Virus record (IMG/VR): IMGVR_UViG_3300035698_010794
Coordinates: 1 to 38,972 of that record
Length of the DNA stretch: 38,972 nt
DNA from: a virus
Direction: 5' to 3' (one strand)
The notes beneath the pieces were generated by a model, which was not told the DNA's origin, ran no database searches, and saw only the letters and a program-made list of their open reading frames with translations. Below are positions 24,431 to 31,933 of this stretch, in pieces. The position numbers were made by a program, and so were the translations under genes. Every line of letters begins with the position of its first letter. The first letter of the stretch is position 1.

Positions 24431-24458
24431 ATTATATCAACTTTCTTAATTTTGTCAA
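24431..24458 (-). promoter_or_regulatory. Strong sigma-70 promoter of the HNH gene (copy 1)
   Basis: On the reverse strand TTGACA (24453-24458) and TATAAT (24431-24436) are spaced 16 bp apart. The elements lie within the last codons of the glycosyltransferase gene, so the endonuclease module brought its own promoter. Confidence 0.7.
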
Positions 24459-25640
24459 ACCTTCCTTGTCATATTTCTTTTCATATTCTGCTCCTCTATA
24501 GATATTTTCTTTTAGATTCTTTTCTATAAAGTCTGCTAATTTCTGTTGAGTTTTACTTTTTCTATAAAGTTCTTGTACATATTCTGGTGCGTCACGCATT
24601 AATTCTAACCAACTCCACTGGAAAATACTTAATCCTCCGTTCTTTTTTCCGTGTTTTTCCATATTTAGTTTGTCCCAAGGTTGCGAAACAAGTATTTCGT
24701 TAAAAGTCTTTTTCTTTCTTTTATCTATGAATCTTCTCTCCCCTTTCATAGCGACAGCCGACATCTTCATTATGCTGTCCATTACTTCTTTTCTACCTTT
24801 TCTAAGCCAATTTAAGTAGGCTCTTTCTCTCCAATCATCCATACCTAAAGCGTAGCTGATAGCCAAGACGTTGTATTTATAGTGGTCGTGATTGTAAGAA
24901 TAACCTCTTGATGAAGCTAAATGATAACCTATGGCTTGTGGGTGAACTGATACCGTAGAGCCGAACATCCACCATTTCATATCTAAATAAAACTCTCCAC
25001 CGCCGTAAGCTGTTAGATGTGCTTTGGAATCGTCTAGTCCAGGGTAACCTCCAAAATCTAAAAATTGGTCTTTTCTAACTACCACAGAACAATGCCCCAA
25101 AGCAGGAATATAAAATGATTTTTCAGTAGATAGGCAACGATTACTCCAAGTTCCTTTGATTTCTTCGCCTAATTTAATAGTGTATTGATGGCCTAAAGTA
25201 TGAGGGCTTGGTGGGTAAGCACCCATCCAACCTATTACTCCGTGAACCATACCACCTGTTTCGTCTACTGTCTTAATGGCGTTTTTAATAAACCCTGGTC
25301 TGTAAGCCATATGAGCATCACTTATCCATAGGTACTTTCCTAAAGCCGCCTTAGCTCCTATATTACGAGCAGAGTGATTACCAGCCATTGGGTCTCTGAT
25401 TACTCTTAAGATTCTGCTCCAATAAATCCCTCTCGGCATTATGTAGTTAGTCGTTCCAGAGTTTCCAGTTCTTGGGAATTCATCATCATTAGAGCAATTA
25501 TCAATTACTATTATTTCAAAATCTTTATAAGTAAACCCGTCTGCTTCTAAGCAGTGAGCTATGGAATAAATTGTATGGACTATGTCACTAAATTCATTGC
25601 GTGCCGGTATGATAACTGATATTAGTGGTCTGTTCTTCAT
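24432..25640 (-). CDS. GT-A glycosyltransferase resembling polypeptide GalNAc-transferases
   Basis: The 402-residue protein has the GT2/GT27 start SVIIPARNEFSDI, EIIVIDNCSND, NHSARNIGAKAALG, and a DxH metal motif in LWISDAHMAYRPGF (Asp108, His110). It also has AYGGGEFYLDMKWWMFG at 211-227. The DxH in place of DxD and the GGGE...(M/R)xW segment followed by a Gly/His ending (AIGYH) resemble polypeptide GalNAc-transferases, which start mucin-type O-glycans on Ser/Thr. The lectin domain of those enzymes is missing. It overlaps the methyltransferase gene by 4 nt. Confidence 0.7.
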   Translation of the reverse strand: MKNRPLISVIIPARNEFSDIVHTIYSIAHCLEADGFTYKDFEIIVIDNCSNDDEFPRTGNSGTTNYIMPRGIYWSRILRVIRDPMAGNHSARNIGAKAALGKYLWISDAHMAYRPGFIKNAIKTVDETGGMVHGVIGWMGAYPPSPHTLGHQYTIKLGEEIKGTWSNRCLSTEKSFYIPALGHCSVVVRKDQFLDFGGYPGLDDSKAHLTAYGGGEFYLDMKWWMFGSTVSVHPQAIGYHLASSRGYSYNHDHYKYNVLAISYALGMDDWRERAYLNWLRKGRKEVMDSIMKMSAVAMKGERRFIDKRKKKTFNEILVSQPWDKLNMEKHGKKNGGLSIFQWSWLELMRDAPEYVQELYRKSKTQQKLADFIEKNLKENIYRGAEYEKKYDKEGLTKLRKLI

Positions 25641-26602
25641 ATCTTAGGCAAACTACATTTTGCTAAAACTATTGCTTCGCTATTGGAAATTTCTGTTGGT
25701 TCTCCTTTATTAGTCAAGAATTCTATCTTCTCAAAATACTCTGATAAGACATTGTAAAACTCCTCCGATTTCCATTCCCTAGTGTGGTATCTGTTACCTG
25801 GCTGGACTTTACTTATTTTAGGATGGTTTCTATTAGGAGTTGAGATAAAGAATTCAGTAGCTCCATTTTTAACATCATAACTTCCCCTTTTGTCTTTTTT
25901 GGCGAAAACAATTATGTTCTCTAAAAACTTCTTATAATCAAAGACGTGCTCTATTACCTCTATAGATACTACAAAATCAAACTGCATAAACTCTCTTGAG
26001 TCGTTGATAATATCAATGTTGTCAAAAGAAATTTGGGAAGAGTAATAGATGCCGTTTTTCTGTCTATTAAAAGCCTCTTTTGCAAACTTGATTGACTCTG
26101 CGTTTTTATCTATACCCCAAACAAAATCAGACTCTTGAGATAAGACATTACTTCCTATTCCACAACCACAACCTACATCTACCACTTTAGGTTTCCAGAT
26201 ATACTTTGGGTATTGTGGGTGGTCTAAAACCCTTCTTATAAAGAAGTCTTTAATGAAAGTGTACATTGCTCTTGTATCACCCCATAACAATTTGCCCGAT
26301 TTCTCAAATTGTATGATGTTAAACTTCCATTGGTCTTTATCTTCCATTTCAGGGTTTTCTTTGTATTTTGGGTCGGTAATTCCGTTCTTATTGTGTCCTG
26401 TGGGGTCTTTAATGGGCTTCTCCAATGGTTTTGGGGCTGTACTTAACTCTTTACCCCTTGCTTTCCTTTCTTCGGCTTCTTGAGCCTTTCTACCATCAAT
26501 CTCTTTTACTTGTTTGTTGTAGCAATCTACACAAAGATTATTACCAAAATCTAATGGTATTTCTTTTTCACATACTTCACAGAACCTTTTATTTTTTGGC
26601 AT
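25637..26602 (-). CDS. Methyltransferase with N-terminal zinc ribbon
   Basis: With the ATG at 26602 the protein has 321 residues. The N-terminus has a CEVC...CVDC zinc ribbon, then a charged linker to about residue 85. A class I methyltransferase domain follows with VVDVGCGCGIGSNVL, WGIDKNAESI and VSIEVIEHVFDYKKFL. It sits between a small zinc-ribbon protein and the GalNAc-T-like enzyme with overlaps on both sides. Sugar or protein methylation is possible; the substrate is unknown. Confidence 0.8.
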   Translation of the reverse strand: MPKNKRFCEVCEKEIPLDFGNNLCVDCYNKQVKEIDGRKAQEAEERKARGKELSTAPKPLEKPIKDPTGHNKNGITDPKYKENPEMEDKDQWKFNIIQFEKSGKLLWGDTRAMYTFIKDFFIRRVLDHPQYPKYIWKPKVVDVGCGCGIGSNVLSQESDFVWGIDKNAESIKFAKEAFNRQKNGIYYSSQISFDNIDIINDSREFMQFDFVVSIEVIEHVFDYKKFLENIIVFAKKDKRGSYDVKNGATEFFISTPNRNHPKISKVQPGNRYHTREWKSEEFYNVLSEYFEKIEFLTNKGEPTEISNSEAIVLAKCSLPKI

Positions 26603-26777
26603 CTTTGAATATCTTTTTAATTGGTTCAAAGCATTTATCACAAACTAATCTTGTTACTTGTACTGGTTGGCTTTGTGTGTTTTTTAACGTGTATTGTTTC
26701 TCTATTGAAGTTATTGAGGCAAGTTCATCGCCTTTTTTAATTTCTTTTCCACAGACATCGCAAAAAGTTTTAATCAT
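26589..26777 (-). CDS. Small zinc-ribbon protein
   Basis: The 62-residue protein has one zinc site made of CDVCGKEI near the N-terminus and LVCDKCFEPI near the end, with a beta-hairpin-like middle. It overlaps the methyltransferase start by 14 nt. The same CxxC type begins the methyltransferase itself and the 75-residue protein further upstream in this operon. Confidence 0.65.
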   Translation of the reverse strand: MIKTFCDVCGKEIKKGDELASITSIEKQYTLKNTQSQPVQVTRLVCDKCFEPIKKIFKDAKK

Positions 26778-26797
26778 TGGTCTATTGTTTAATTATT

Positions 26798-27397
26798 TTA
26801 ATTAGTTAAAAATTCTTCTAATTGACCTTTGGTGTTGTTTTTGATTCCGTACCTTCTATGAAACTCTCTATGTGCTTTTTCTGATAAAGTAACTCCGTTA
26901 TCTATTGCAAAACGTAATTCGGGATATTGAGCAAAGTTTTGGATATGATGTGCACGTAATTTTCCTCCTTTTATTCCATATTTCTGACAAGTCCAATTAT
27001 CTCGAGCAAATACTGCTTCTCGCCATAAATGAGCTTCTATGCTATTCCTGATTTTATGATTTTCTGGAGTAATACCTCCTTTCCAATTAGGATGATTCTT
27101 TCCTGTAATTCTTTCATCTCCTTTTTTGAAACGAGTTCTACCTTTATTCTTTAAGTTTACTGGAGTTGTTCTTATTCCTTTCTTAAAATCATTTTTTAAT
27201 TGTTTACCCCAACATTTAGATGAACAAAATCTCGTAATCCCTTTTTTAATATGTGATTGTTCTCTATAAAATTTTTCTCCACAAATTTCACAATTAAACC
27301 ACTCTCCTTTTAATATTCTCTGTTTTGGATAACCAGATTTCTTTCTCGCCCATTCTTTTTGATATACTCTATTATATTCTTTATCTTTAAATGGCAT
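26798..27397 (-). CDS. HNH endonuclease with altered zinc site
   Basis: The 199-residue protein has an N-terminal zinc finger (CEICGEKF, FCSSKCW) and a C-terminal HNH-type domain (WKGGITPENHKIRNS, AHHIQNFAQYPELRF). Compared with the paralogue at 23769-24359, the second Cys of the first CxxC is Tyr (CQKYG) and the last Cys pair is replaced (LSEKAH instead of LCVSCH). It may be Zn-free or inactive. Its start overlaps the GT4 stop (TAATG), so it depends on that transcript. Confidence 0.85.
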   Translation of the reverse strand: MPFKDKEYNRVYQKEWARKKSGYPKQRILKGEWFNCEICGEKFYREQSHIKKGITRFCSSKCWGKQLKNDFKKGIRTTPVNLKNKGRTRFKKGDERITGKNHPNWKGGITPENHKIRNSIEAHLWREAVFARDNWTCQKYGIKGGKLRAHHIQNFAQYPELRFAIDNGVTLSEKAHREFHRRYGIKNNTKGQLEEFLTN

Positions 27398-28659
27398 TAT
27401 TGTTCAAAGAAAAGAGGTTGTATTTGGTTTTTGAAAATCCAATCATACGAAAATTTCTGCTTTATTTTATTAGACCCTTTAAGAGCACGATTGGTACTCA
27501 TCTCTGAAACTATTATCTTAGCTACATCTTCCATAAATCCATCTCTATTGTCAAAGTTAATCTTTTCATCTAATCCACCGAACTTGAAGTATAGGGCGTT
27601 TTCTCCGGCAAACTCTTTTAATGGTGGAACTGACTCATTTAGAATTAACAGACATTTAGATAGCATAGCCTCTAAAAGAATAAGTGAGCAGTTTTCTGAA
27701 ATAGATGGGAATACGAACAAGTTTGATAATTGGAATAATTGAGATACTACTTTTCTTGGAATTCCGTGTTCGTTCTCTGGGACATTTTCTAATGAAGTGA
27801 ATATCACATCTGTCCTTTCTAATCCTTTAGATTCGGCAAGTCTTAACATATCGTCTATTAATTTCTTGTCCTTATCGGCATTAGCGTGAGCATTACAGAC
27901 TATTAAACATACTTTCTTACCAGCTTTTTTAAGTTTAGCCATTACCTCTATCACGATGTTTACTTGTTTTCCACTTATCATTCTTGGCGTTGAGACTGGA
28001 TATATCTGTAAGTAGTCTGCTTCTAAGATGTTGTATTTGTCTATTAGAGATTTAACTAATGGATATAAGTTCCAGAATAAGCGAGGGTCAACTGGGTTGT
28101 GTATTATTCTGACATCTTTAGGGAATAAGCTATATGATTCCGCCGCCCTAATTAAATGAAAATTATTCAAATATACTAACTTTGAATTAGCTGGTAACTG
28201 GTATCTTAATGTATGAGGGTATTCCAAACCATTAGGCATTAAATTAGGAACTGAGTGAATCCAGTGAAACCATTTAATCTTAGCTTCTTTGGCTAATTTA
28301 TGTATTGCTTCGCAGTAAGGCAAGAACCAGCCTTGAAAAATCATATCGTGTTCTATGATTATATCTATGTCTTTAGTGTGTTCTTTAAGAGCCTTGTAAG
28401 CAGTCTCAACTTGGTTTTGGTAATCATCATCTACTGGTTGATGACCACTATAATCTACTAATGTAAAACGTGGAACTATCTTTCTAATTTCTACCCCTTT
28501 TGGCACTTTGTCGTCATCTTTAAAATTGTCGTGAACGAAAAGCACTGTCTTGTAACCATATTTTACCAGAGCCGTTAATTGACTTTCAACCACGCTACAT
28601 AACGAGTAGGCTGAATCAAATTCGTAGAAGGATGTTAAAATTCCTATTGTTGGTTTCAT
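27397..28659 (-). CDS. Glycosyltransferase family 4 (GT-B fold)
   Basis: The 420-residue protein begins with TIGILTSFYEFDSAYS and has the N-terminal acceptor domain (HDMIFQGW, WFHWIHSVPNL), then the donor-binding C-terminal half with QIYPVSTPRMISGKQ and the GT4 motif FVFPSISENCSLILLEAML (E-x7-E type). It transfers a sugar with retention of configuration. Coupled by ATGA to the zinc protein upstream. Confidence 0.88.
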   Translation of the reverse strand: MKPTIGILTSFYEFDSAYSLCSVVESQLTALVKYGYKTVLFVHDNFKDDDKVPKGVEIRKIVPRFTLVDYSGHQPVDDDYQNQVETAYKALKEHTKDIDIIIEHDMIFQGWFLPYCEAIHKLAKEAKIKWFHWIHSVPNLMPNGLEYPHTLRYQLPANSKLVYLNNFHLIRAAESYSLFPKDVRIIHNPVDPRLFWNLYPLVKSLIDKYNILEADYLQIYPVSTPRMISGKQVNIVIEVMAKLKKAGKKVCLIVCNAHANADKDKKLIDDMLRLAESKGLERTDVIFTSLENVPENEHGIPRKVVSQLFQLSNLFVFPSISENCSLILLEAMLSKCLLILNESVPPLKEFAGENALYFKFGGLDEKINFDNRDGFMEDVAKIIVSEMSTNRALKGSNKIKQKFSYDWIFKNQIQPLFFEQ

Positions 28660-28883
28660 ATTTTTTCATTCCAAAAATTTTCCCAATTTTCTTTAGAAAA
28701 TTCTTTTCTAACGAATAAGTTTTCTGGTAATTTTAATCCTCTATGACAAGCTCCACAGAAACAAACATAACGTTGCTCATAAGGAAGAAAGAAAATAGAC
28801 ATACCGTGCATTAGAAAATCACCACAACGAGAACATTTTTTTGGTAATAAATTTTTTCTTTTTATTATTTTTTTATTTTTCAT
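28656..28883 (-). CDS. Small zinc-ribbon protein
   Basis: The 75-residue, Lys-rich protein carries CSRCGDFL and FCGACHRGL, a CxxC...CxxC zinc site, and an aromatic C-terminus (ENWENFW). It overlaps its neighbours by ATGA on both sides. Function unknown. Possibly a nucleic-acid binding or assembly partner for the glycosylation enzymes in this operon. Confidence 0.65.
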   Translation of the reverse strand: MKNKKIIKRKNLLPKKCSRCGDFLMHGMSIFFLPYEQRYVCFCGACHRGLKLPENLFVRKEFSKENWENFWNEKI

Positions 28884-29119
28884 TTGTGAAATGTTTTAAT
28901 TATTGGTTTATCTTTTTCTAAAGCTTCCGACCTTTTTTGTTCAAAAGTTTTAGGTTCTGATTTGTGGAGAACTTTTAAATTCTCATCAATCTTCTTTTCA
29001 AAAACAGGCATTATCTTATTTTTAATAATTTGTTTCTTTCCAACGAAGAAACCCACAACAATTCCTATTAAGAAAACTATGGGTATTAATAAATAATTTG
29101 ACAATGTAGATAACTCCAT
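28880..29119 (-). CDS. Small protein with N-terminal membrane segment
   Basis: The start at 29119 gives 79 residues; an earlier frame would run upstream of the transcription start. A transmembrane helix (YLLIPIVFLIGIVVGFFVG) is followed by a charged cytoplasmic-type helical tail (KIDENLKVLHKSEPK). It is the first gene of the reverse operon, with the -10 element only 11 nt before its ATG. It could anchor the products of the following glycosyltransferase genes at the membrane, but that is a guess. Confidence 0.65.
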   Translation of the reverse strand: MELSTLSNYLLIPIVFLIGIVVGFFVGKKQIIKNKIMPVFEKKIDENLKVLHKSEPKTFEQKRSEALEKDKPIIKTFHK

Positions 29120-29127
29120 ATTATTAT
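29098..29127 (+). promoter_or_regulatory. Divergent forward promoter overlapping the reverse one
   Basis: TTGACA (29098-29103) and TATTAT (29122-29127) have an 18-bp spacer. The two promoters face outward through each other, so polymerase cannot occupy both at once. Confidence 0.5.
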
Positions 29128-29130
29128 ATA

Positions 29131-29158
29131 AGTATATCATAATAAGAGAAATTGTCAA
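29131..29158 (-). promoter_or_regulatory. Promoter of the reverse-strand glycosylation operon
   Basis: On the reverse strand TTGACA (29153-29158) and TATACT (29131-29136) are 16 bp apart. Transcription would start about 5 nt before the ATG at 29119. The element fully overlaps the forward promoter of the divergent gene. Confidence 0.7.
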
Positions 29159-29163
29159 ACATT

Positions 29164-29388
29164 ATGACGGAATCAACTACAAGTAGTAACAGAATAGAGA
29201 TAGTAAGAAATGCAACCAATATCAAGAATATGGACAAGAAAATTGACCGTATTGAGAAACAAGTTACTAACGATATACCTCATCAAATAAAAGAGTTAGA
29301 CAAGAGAATTGATGGTATGTCTATCAAGTTAGCAGGAGTGGTTGCTATTGTTTCTATTTTAACTCAAGTAGCTTTCAAATTGTTCTAA
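29164..29388 (+). CDS. Coiled-coil protein with C-terminal membrane anchor (XhlA-like)
   Basis: With the ATG at 29164 the protein has 74 residues: an amphipathic coiled coil (MDKKIDRIEKQVTNDI; HQIKELDKRIDG) followed by a C-terminal hydrophobic helix (KLAGVVAIVSILTQVAFKLF). This layout is that of XhlA-like proteins, which help holins or sit in the membrane during lysis. A holin-like gene lies 1.7 kb downstream. The TTG at 29152 is less likely because it lies in the -35 region of the reverse promoter. Confidence 0.6.
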   Translation: MTESTTSSNRIEIVRNATNIKNMDKKIDRIEKQVTNDIPHQIKELDKRIDGMSIKLAGVVAIVSILTQVAFKLF

Positions 29389-29401
29389 TTTGTGCTATCA
29401 T
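29373..29401 (+). promoter_or_regulatory. Candidate extended -10 promoter
   Basis: TGC followed by TATCAT (29396-29401) is an extended -10 element; the -35 (TTTCAA, 29373-29378) is weak but 17 bp away. The TGCTATnnTATAGGTA pattern also occurs at 31573. The ATG at 29408 would be at the transcription start. Confidence 0.4.
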
Positions 29402-29407
29402 ATAGGT

Positions 29408-30952
29408 ATGAATAAAAGAGATGTTTATAAAAAATTAGGCAGTCAGCTTATAGAAAAAGGACAGTGGTTTTTAAAAGAAGCTTTTAACTTAAAGATTAAG
29501 AGAACCATTAATAAACTACAAATAACCTATCTCTTTAGTGATATGGGTTTTTCTGTAAACGAATTAAGGTTTGCAGATTTCCAGTATTCAGTTATAGATT
29601 TAAACGTAATGAAGGACATAATTAAATATAGCTGGATTGATAGAAAAGATTACATTTCAGAAGTCCACGATTGCTTATTACCAAACACCCCTTTATTAGT
29701 TAAAATAGATGGAAAAGTACAAATAAAAGCAGTTCAAGAATTGTCTTGCTTACCAGAAAATACTTTTGTTTTAGATAAAAGTCTGATTACTGGTGAATCA
29801 CGATGGACTAGGATAAATTGGGTGAAAGAGAAAGAAAGTAATAAAGATATTATCACCATAAAGAAAAGAAATGGTTTTATTCAAACCACAGAAGACCATA
29901 AATTTTATTTAAGAAAAAAATGGACTAAAGTAGGAGAAGTAGAAAGGATTGGTTGGAATAAAATGAGTTTTACCCATAATAACAATTGGGATATGTTTAG
30001 TAATAATGAACCGATAGATGAAGACTTAGCTTATACTTATGGTGTTTTTATGGCAGATGGGACTTGTAGATGTTATCAAACTAAAACTACTGATTATGGT
30101 TGGAGTTGGCACATTGATATGTTCCAGAAAGAAGCGTTGGAAAGATGTAAAAAAGGAATAGAAAAAGCTTTCAAGATACCAATGGAAATAGTTTTATACG
30201 ATTCTCAAAAGAAAGGTTCTGTTAGGGGTGGTTTTACAGCTAGAAGAGATATGTTCAGGCTTAAAGCAAAGAAGAATTATGGAAATGGAAGAAAATTAGT
30301 AGAGTTATTTGAACCAATACTTTATAATGAGAATAGAGAAAAAATTATACCTAGTATTATTTTAAACGCAAACAAGGATTCAAAATTAGCCTTTATGGAA
30401 GGATTCTTAATTGGAGATGGTTGTTTAGTGAGAGATGGATATCAGGCTTGTTGTAAATCTCCAACAGCCCTATTAGGACTACAAATAATTGCTAATAAGA
30501 TTAATTGGGACTCGTCTGTTGGCTACGACAAAAGAAGTGATTGTCCAGTAATTTCGTTATACCCAAATAGATTAAAGCTTAATGTCAAGAAAAGAAATTT
30601 TATAAGAGAAAATAGGGGGACTACAAAAGTTTATGATATTAATACTGATTCAGGACACTTTTTTGCTGGAAACTTTTTAGTTCATAACTGTGATGACTTT
30701 GCATTAGAGTTTAAAGCACATTTATCTGGGATATATAATATAAATTCAGTAGCACTAGCAAAAGGTATCAAGGTTATGTTGGAGAATGGAAAAGAGATTT
30801 GGCACAGAGCTTGCATTTTCTTAGCAGTAGAAGGTAATGTATTAAAGGCATACTTACTAGAAACACAAACAGGAAAATTTATAGAGATAGAAAATGACCT
30901 CCCAGTCGCTATAGGAGATTGGACATACTCACTTTCAGAAATTGAATTTTAA
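29408..30952 (+). CDS. Cysteine-peptidase-like phage protein interrupted by an intein
   Basis: The 514-residue precursor has an 88-residue N-extein, a 339-residue intein and an 87-residue C-extein. The joined host protein reads EVHD/CDDFALEF, followed by WHRACIF and YLLETQT. This recalls the papain-like peptidase fold of fungal lectin MOA and its phage relatives, where the Cys of CDDFAL and the later His are catalytic. Its substrate is unknown; position before the holin suggests the lysis or late region. Start chosen at ATG 29408; an upstream TTG lies before the presumed transcription start. Confidence 0.75.
   Translation: MNKRDVYKKLGSQLIEKGQWFLKEAFNLKIKRTINKLQITYLFSDMGFSVNELRFADFQYSVIDLNVMKDIIKYSWIDRKDYISEVHDCLLPNTPLLVKIDGKVQIKAVQELSCLPENTFVLDKSLITGESRWTRINWVKEKESNKDIITIKKRNGFIQTTEDHKFYLRKKWTKVGEVERIGWNKMSFTHNNNWDMFSNNEPIDEDLAYTYGVFMADGTCRCYQTKTTDYGWSWHIDMFQKEALERCKKGIEKAFKIPMEIVLYDSQKKGSVRGGFTARRDMFRLKAKKNYGNGRKLVELFEPILYNENREKIIPSIILNANKDSKLAFMEGFLIGDGCLVRDGYQACCKSPTALLGLQIIANKINWDSSVGYDKRSDCPVISLYPNRLKLNVKKRNFIRENRGTTKVYDINTDSGHFFAGNFLVHNCDDFALEFKAHLSGIYNINSVALAKGIKVMLENGKEIWHRACIFLAVEGNVLKAYLLETQTGKFIEIENDLPVAIGDWTYSLSEIEF
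29672..30688 (+). mobile_element. Intein with LAGLIDADG homing endonuclease
   Basis: The element starts with Cys (CLLPNTPLLVKIDG, block A), has the TTEDHKFYL block B with Thr and His, two LAGLIDADG-like motifs (YGVFMADGT, EGFLIGDG) and ends with VYDINTDSGHFFAGNFLVHN before the +1 Cys. All splicing residues (Cys1, block B His, penultimate His, Asn, +1 Cys) are present, so it should splice. Confidence 0.93.
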
Positions 30953-30980
30953 AGGTCAATTATTCAAATAAATTTTAAAA

Positions 30981-31091
30981 ATGGCAAAAAATACCCCCAA
31001 GAGAGATGGTAGCGGAAAAGGCGTAAGAGCTAATAAAGGTAGAGGAGGTTGCAAAGTTACTAGCAAAACTGGTAAAGGTAGAAGAAAATAA
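30981..31091 (+). CDS. Tiny basic Gly/Lys/Arg-rich protein
   Basis: A 36-residue frame (MAKNTPKRDGSGKGVRANKG..., with one Cys) has the pattern 'DGSGKG...GRGGC' that I recall from short proteins of phages and uncultured prokaryotes. It is too short for any fold call. It lies in the 167-nt gap between the intein gene and the holin-like gene, both followed by AAARGTC elements. Possibly nucleic-acid binding. Confidence 0.5.
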   Translation: MAKNTPKRDGSGKGVRANKGRGGCKVTSKTGKGRRK

Positions 31092-31119
31092 AAGTCAACT
31101 ATCAATCAATTAAATACAA

Positions 31120-31389
31120 ATGTTAAATAGTGCATTATATTATATAGAAATGATTGCTGTTGTCGTTGCTTTAACGGAAACATTCAAAAGAGCTTTTAAA
31201 ATTAAGAAAGGTTGGATACCAGCAACAAGTATAGTAGTTGGAATTTTTTGGTCTTGGTGTCTTAATTTATTTATATATACTCCAGAAATGATTATTCTTG
31301 GTATAGGTATGGGAATATCTGCTTCAGGATTATTCAGTAATATCAAGCCACTCTTTAGTATTCTTATAAGTAAATTTAATAAAAGATGA
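31120..31389 (+). CDS. Holin-like membrane protein
   Basis: The 89-residue protein has hydrophobic segments at about residues 8-20, 32-55 and 58-80 (IVVGIFWSWCLNLFIY; MIILGIGMGISASGLF) and a positively charged C-terminus (ISKFNKR). Size, topology and the Gly-rich third segment match phage holins that permeabilise the membrane at lysis. A signal-peptide transglycosylase is encoded 4 kb downstream. Confidence 0.65.
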   Translation: MLNSALYYIEMIAVVVALTETFKRAFKIKKGWIPATSIVVGIFWSWCLNLFIYTPEMIILGIGMGISASGLFSNIKPLFSILISKFNKR

Positions 31390-31484
31390 AAGACGAAGAG
31401 GAAGAAAAAGATTTAGAATGGCCGGAAGACAGTGAAGATACTGGTATCCAAAAGGGAACAGGCTCTGAAGAAACTTCTCAATAA
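31386..31484 (+). CDS. Tiny acidic protein
   Basis: A 32-residue frame very rich in Glu and Asp (MKDEEEEKDLEWPEDSED...) starts by ATGA overlap at the holin-like stop. It ends just before a structured, terminator-containing region. No homology is recognised. Translational coupling is the main support. Confidence 0.45.
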   Translation: MKDEEEEKDLEWPEDSEDTGIQKGTGSEETSQ

Positions 31485-31533
31485 ATTGAGTGGGGTATCA
31501 TCTATAAAAGTGTGATTTATTCTACTCACGATT

Positions 31534-31562
31534 AAACAAGCCGATTTTCTGCTTGTTTTTTT
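31534..31562 (+). terminator. Rho-independent terminator
   Basis: AAACAAGC (31534-31541) and GCTTGTTT (31551-31558) form an 8-bp stem that runs into an uninterrupted T-tract. A weaker hairpin (TGAGTGG at 31487 with CTACTCA at 31522) precedes it. This ends the late forward operon. Confidence 0.8.
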
Positions 31563-31581
31563 GTTAAAAATATGCTATATT
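31553..31581 (+). promoter_or_regulatory. Promoter of the early region
   Basis: TTGTTT (31553-31558) and TATATT (31576-31581) are 17 bp apart, with TGC just before the -10. The -35 is inside the T-tract of the terminator. An AGGTGA Shine-Dalgarno lies ahead of the ATG at 31620. Confidence 0.55.
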
Positions 31582-31619
31582 ATAGGTAGTAATTTAAAAA
31601 CTTATCGAGGTGAATAAAA

Positions 31620-31901
31620 ATGGAAGAAGCAGACGAAATGAATAAAGAGTTGAAAGGGCTACTCAGAGAAGATATTAAGGCTCTAAAAGCTTACGCCGAA
31701 ATGCTCACTGGAGAAGTTACAATTTCCAACCGAGCTAAACTTGAAACTATTTCTCATATATCAGAAAGCGTTATTAGCAGACTTGATACTATTGCTGGCT
31801 ACGAAGCAGTTAGACACAGTAAAGTCATTTTAGATATGTTAAAAAACGAAGATTTAGAACCTGAAAAGAAAGAACGAGGCAACAAAGATTTATACATGTA
31901 G
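31620..31901 (+). CDS. Hypothetical helical protein, early gene
   Basis: The 93-residue acidic, helical protein (LLREDIKALKAYAEMLTGE; HISESVISRLDTIAGYEAV) is the first gene after a strong terminator and promoter and has a clear Shine-Dalgarno (GAGGTGA) 6 nt before the ATG, rare in this window. Early expression is likely. No family recognised. Confidence 0.65.
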   Translation: MEEADEMNKELKGLLREDIKALKAYAEMLTGEVTISNRAKLETISHISESVISRLDTIAGYEAVRHSKVILDMLKNEDLEPEKKERGNKDLYM

Positions 31902-31933
31902 TTTTTTTTAAATTTTATAAAAGGTGAAAAGAA

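Larger units (their letters stand above)
29097..29159. repeat. Perfect 9-bp inverted repeat spanning the divergent promoters
   Basis: TTTGACAAT (29097-29105) and ATTGTCAAA (29151-29159) are exact inverted copies. Each holds the -35 hexamer of one promoter, so the repeat is a natural target for a repressor that would act on both operons. Confidence 0.6.
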
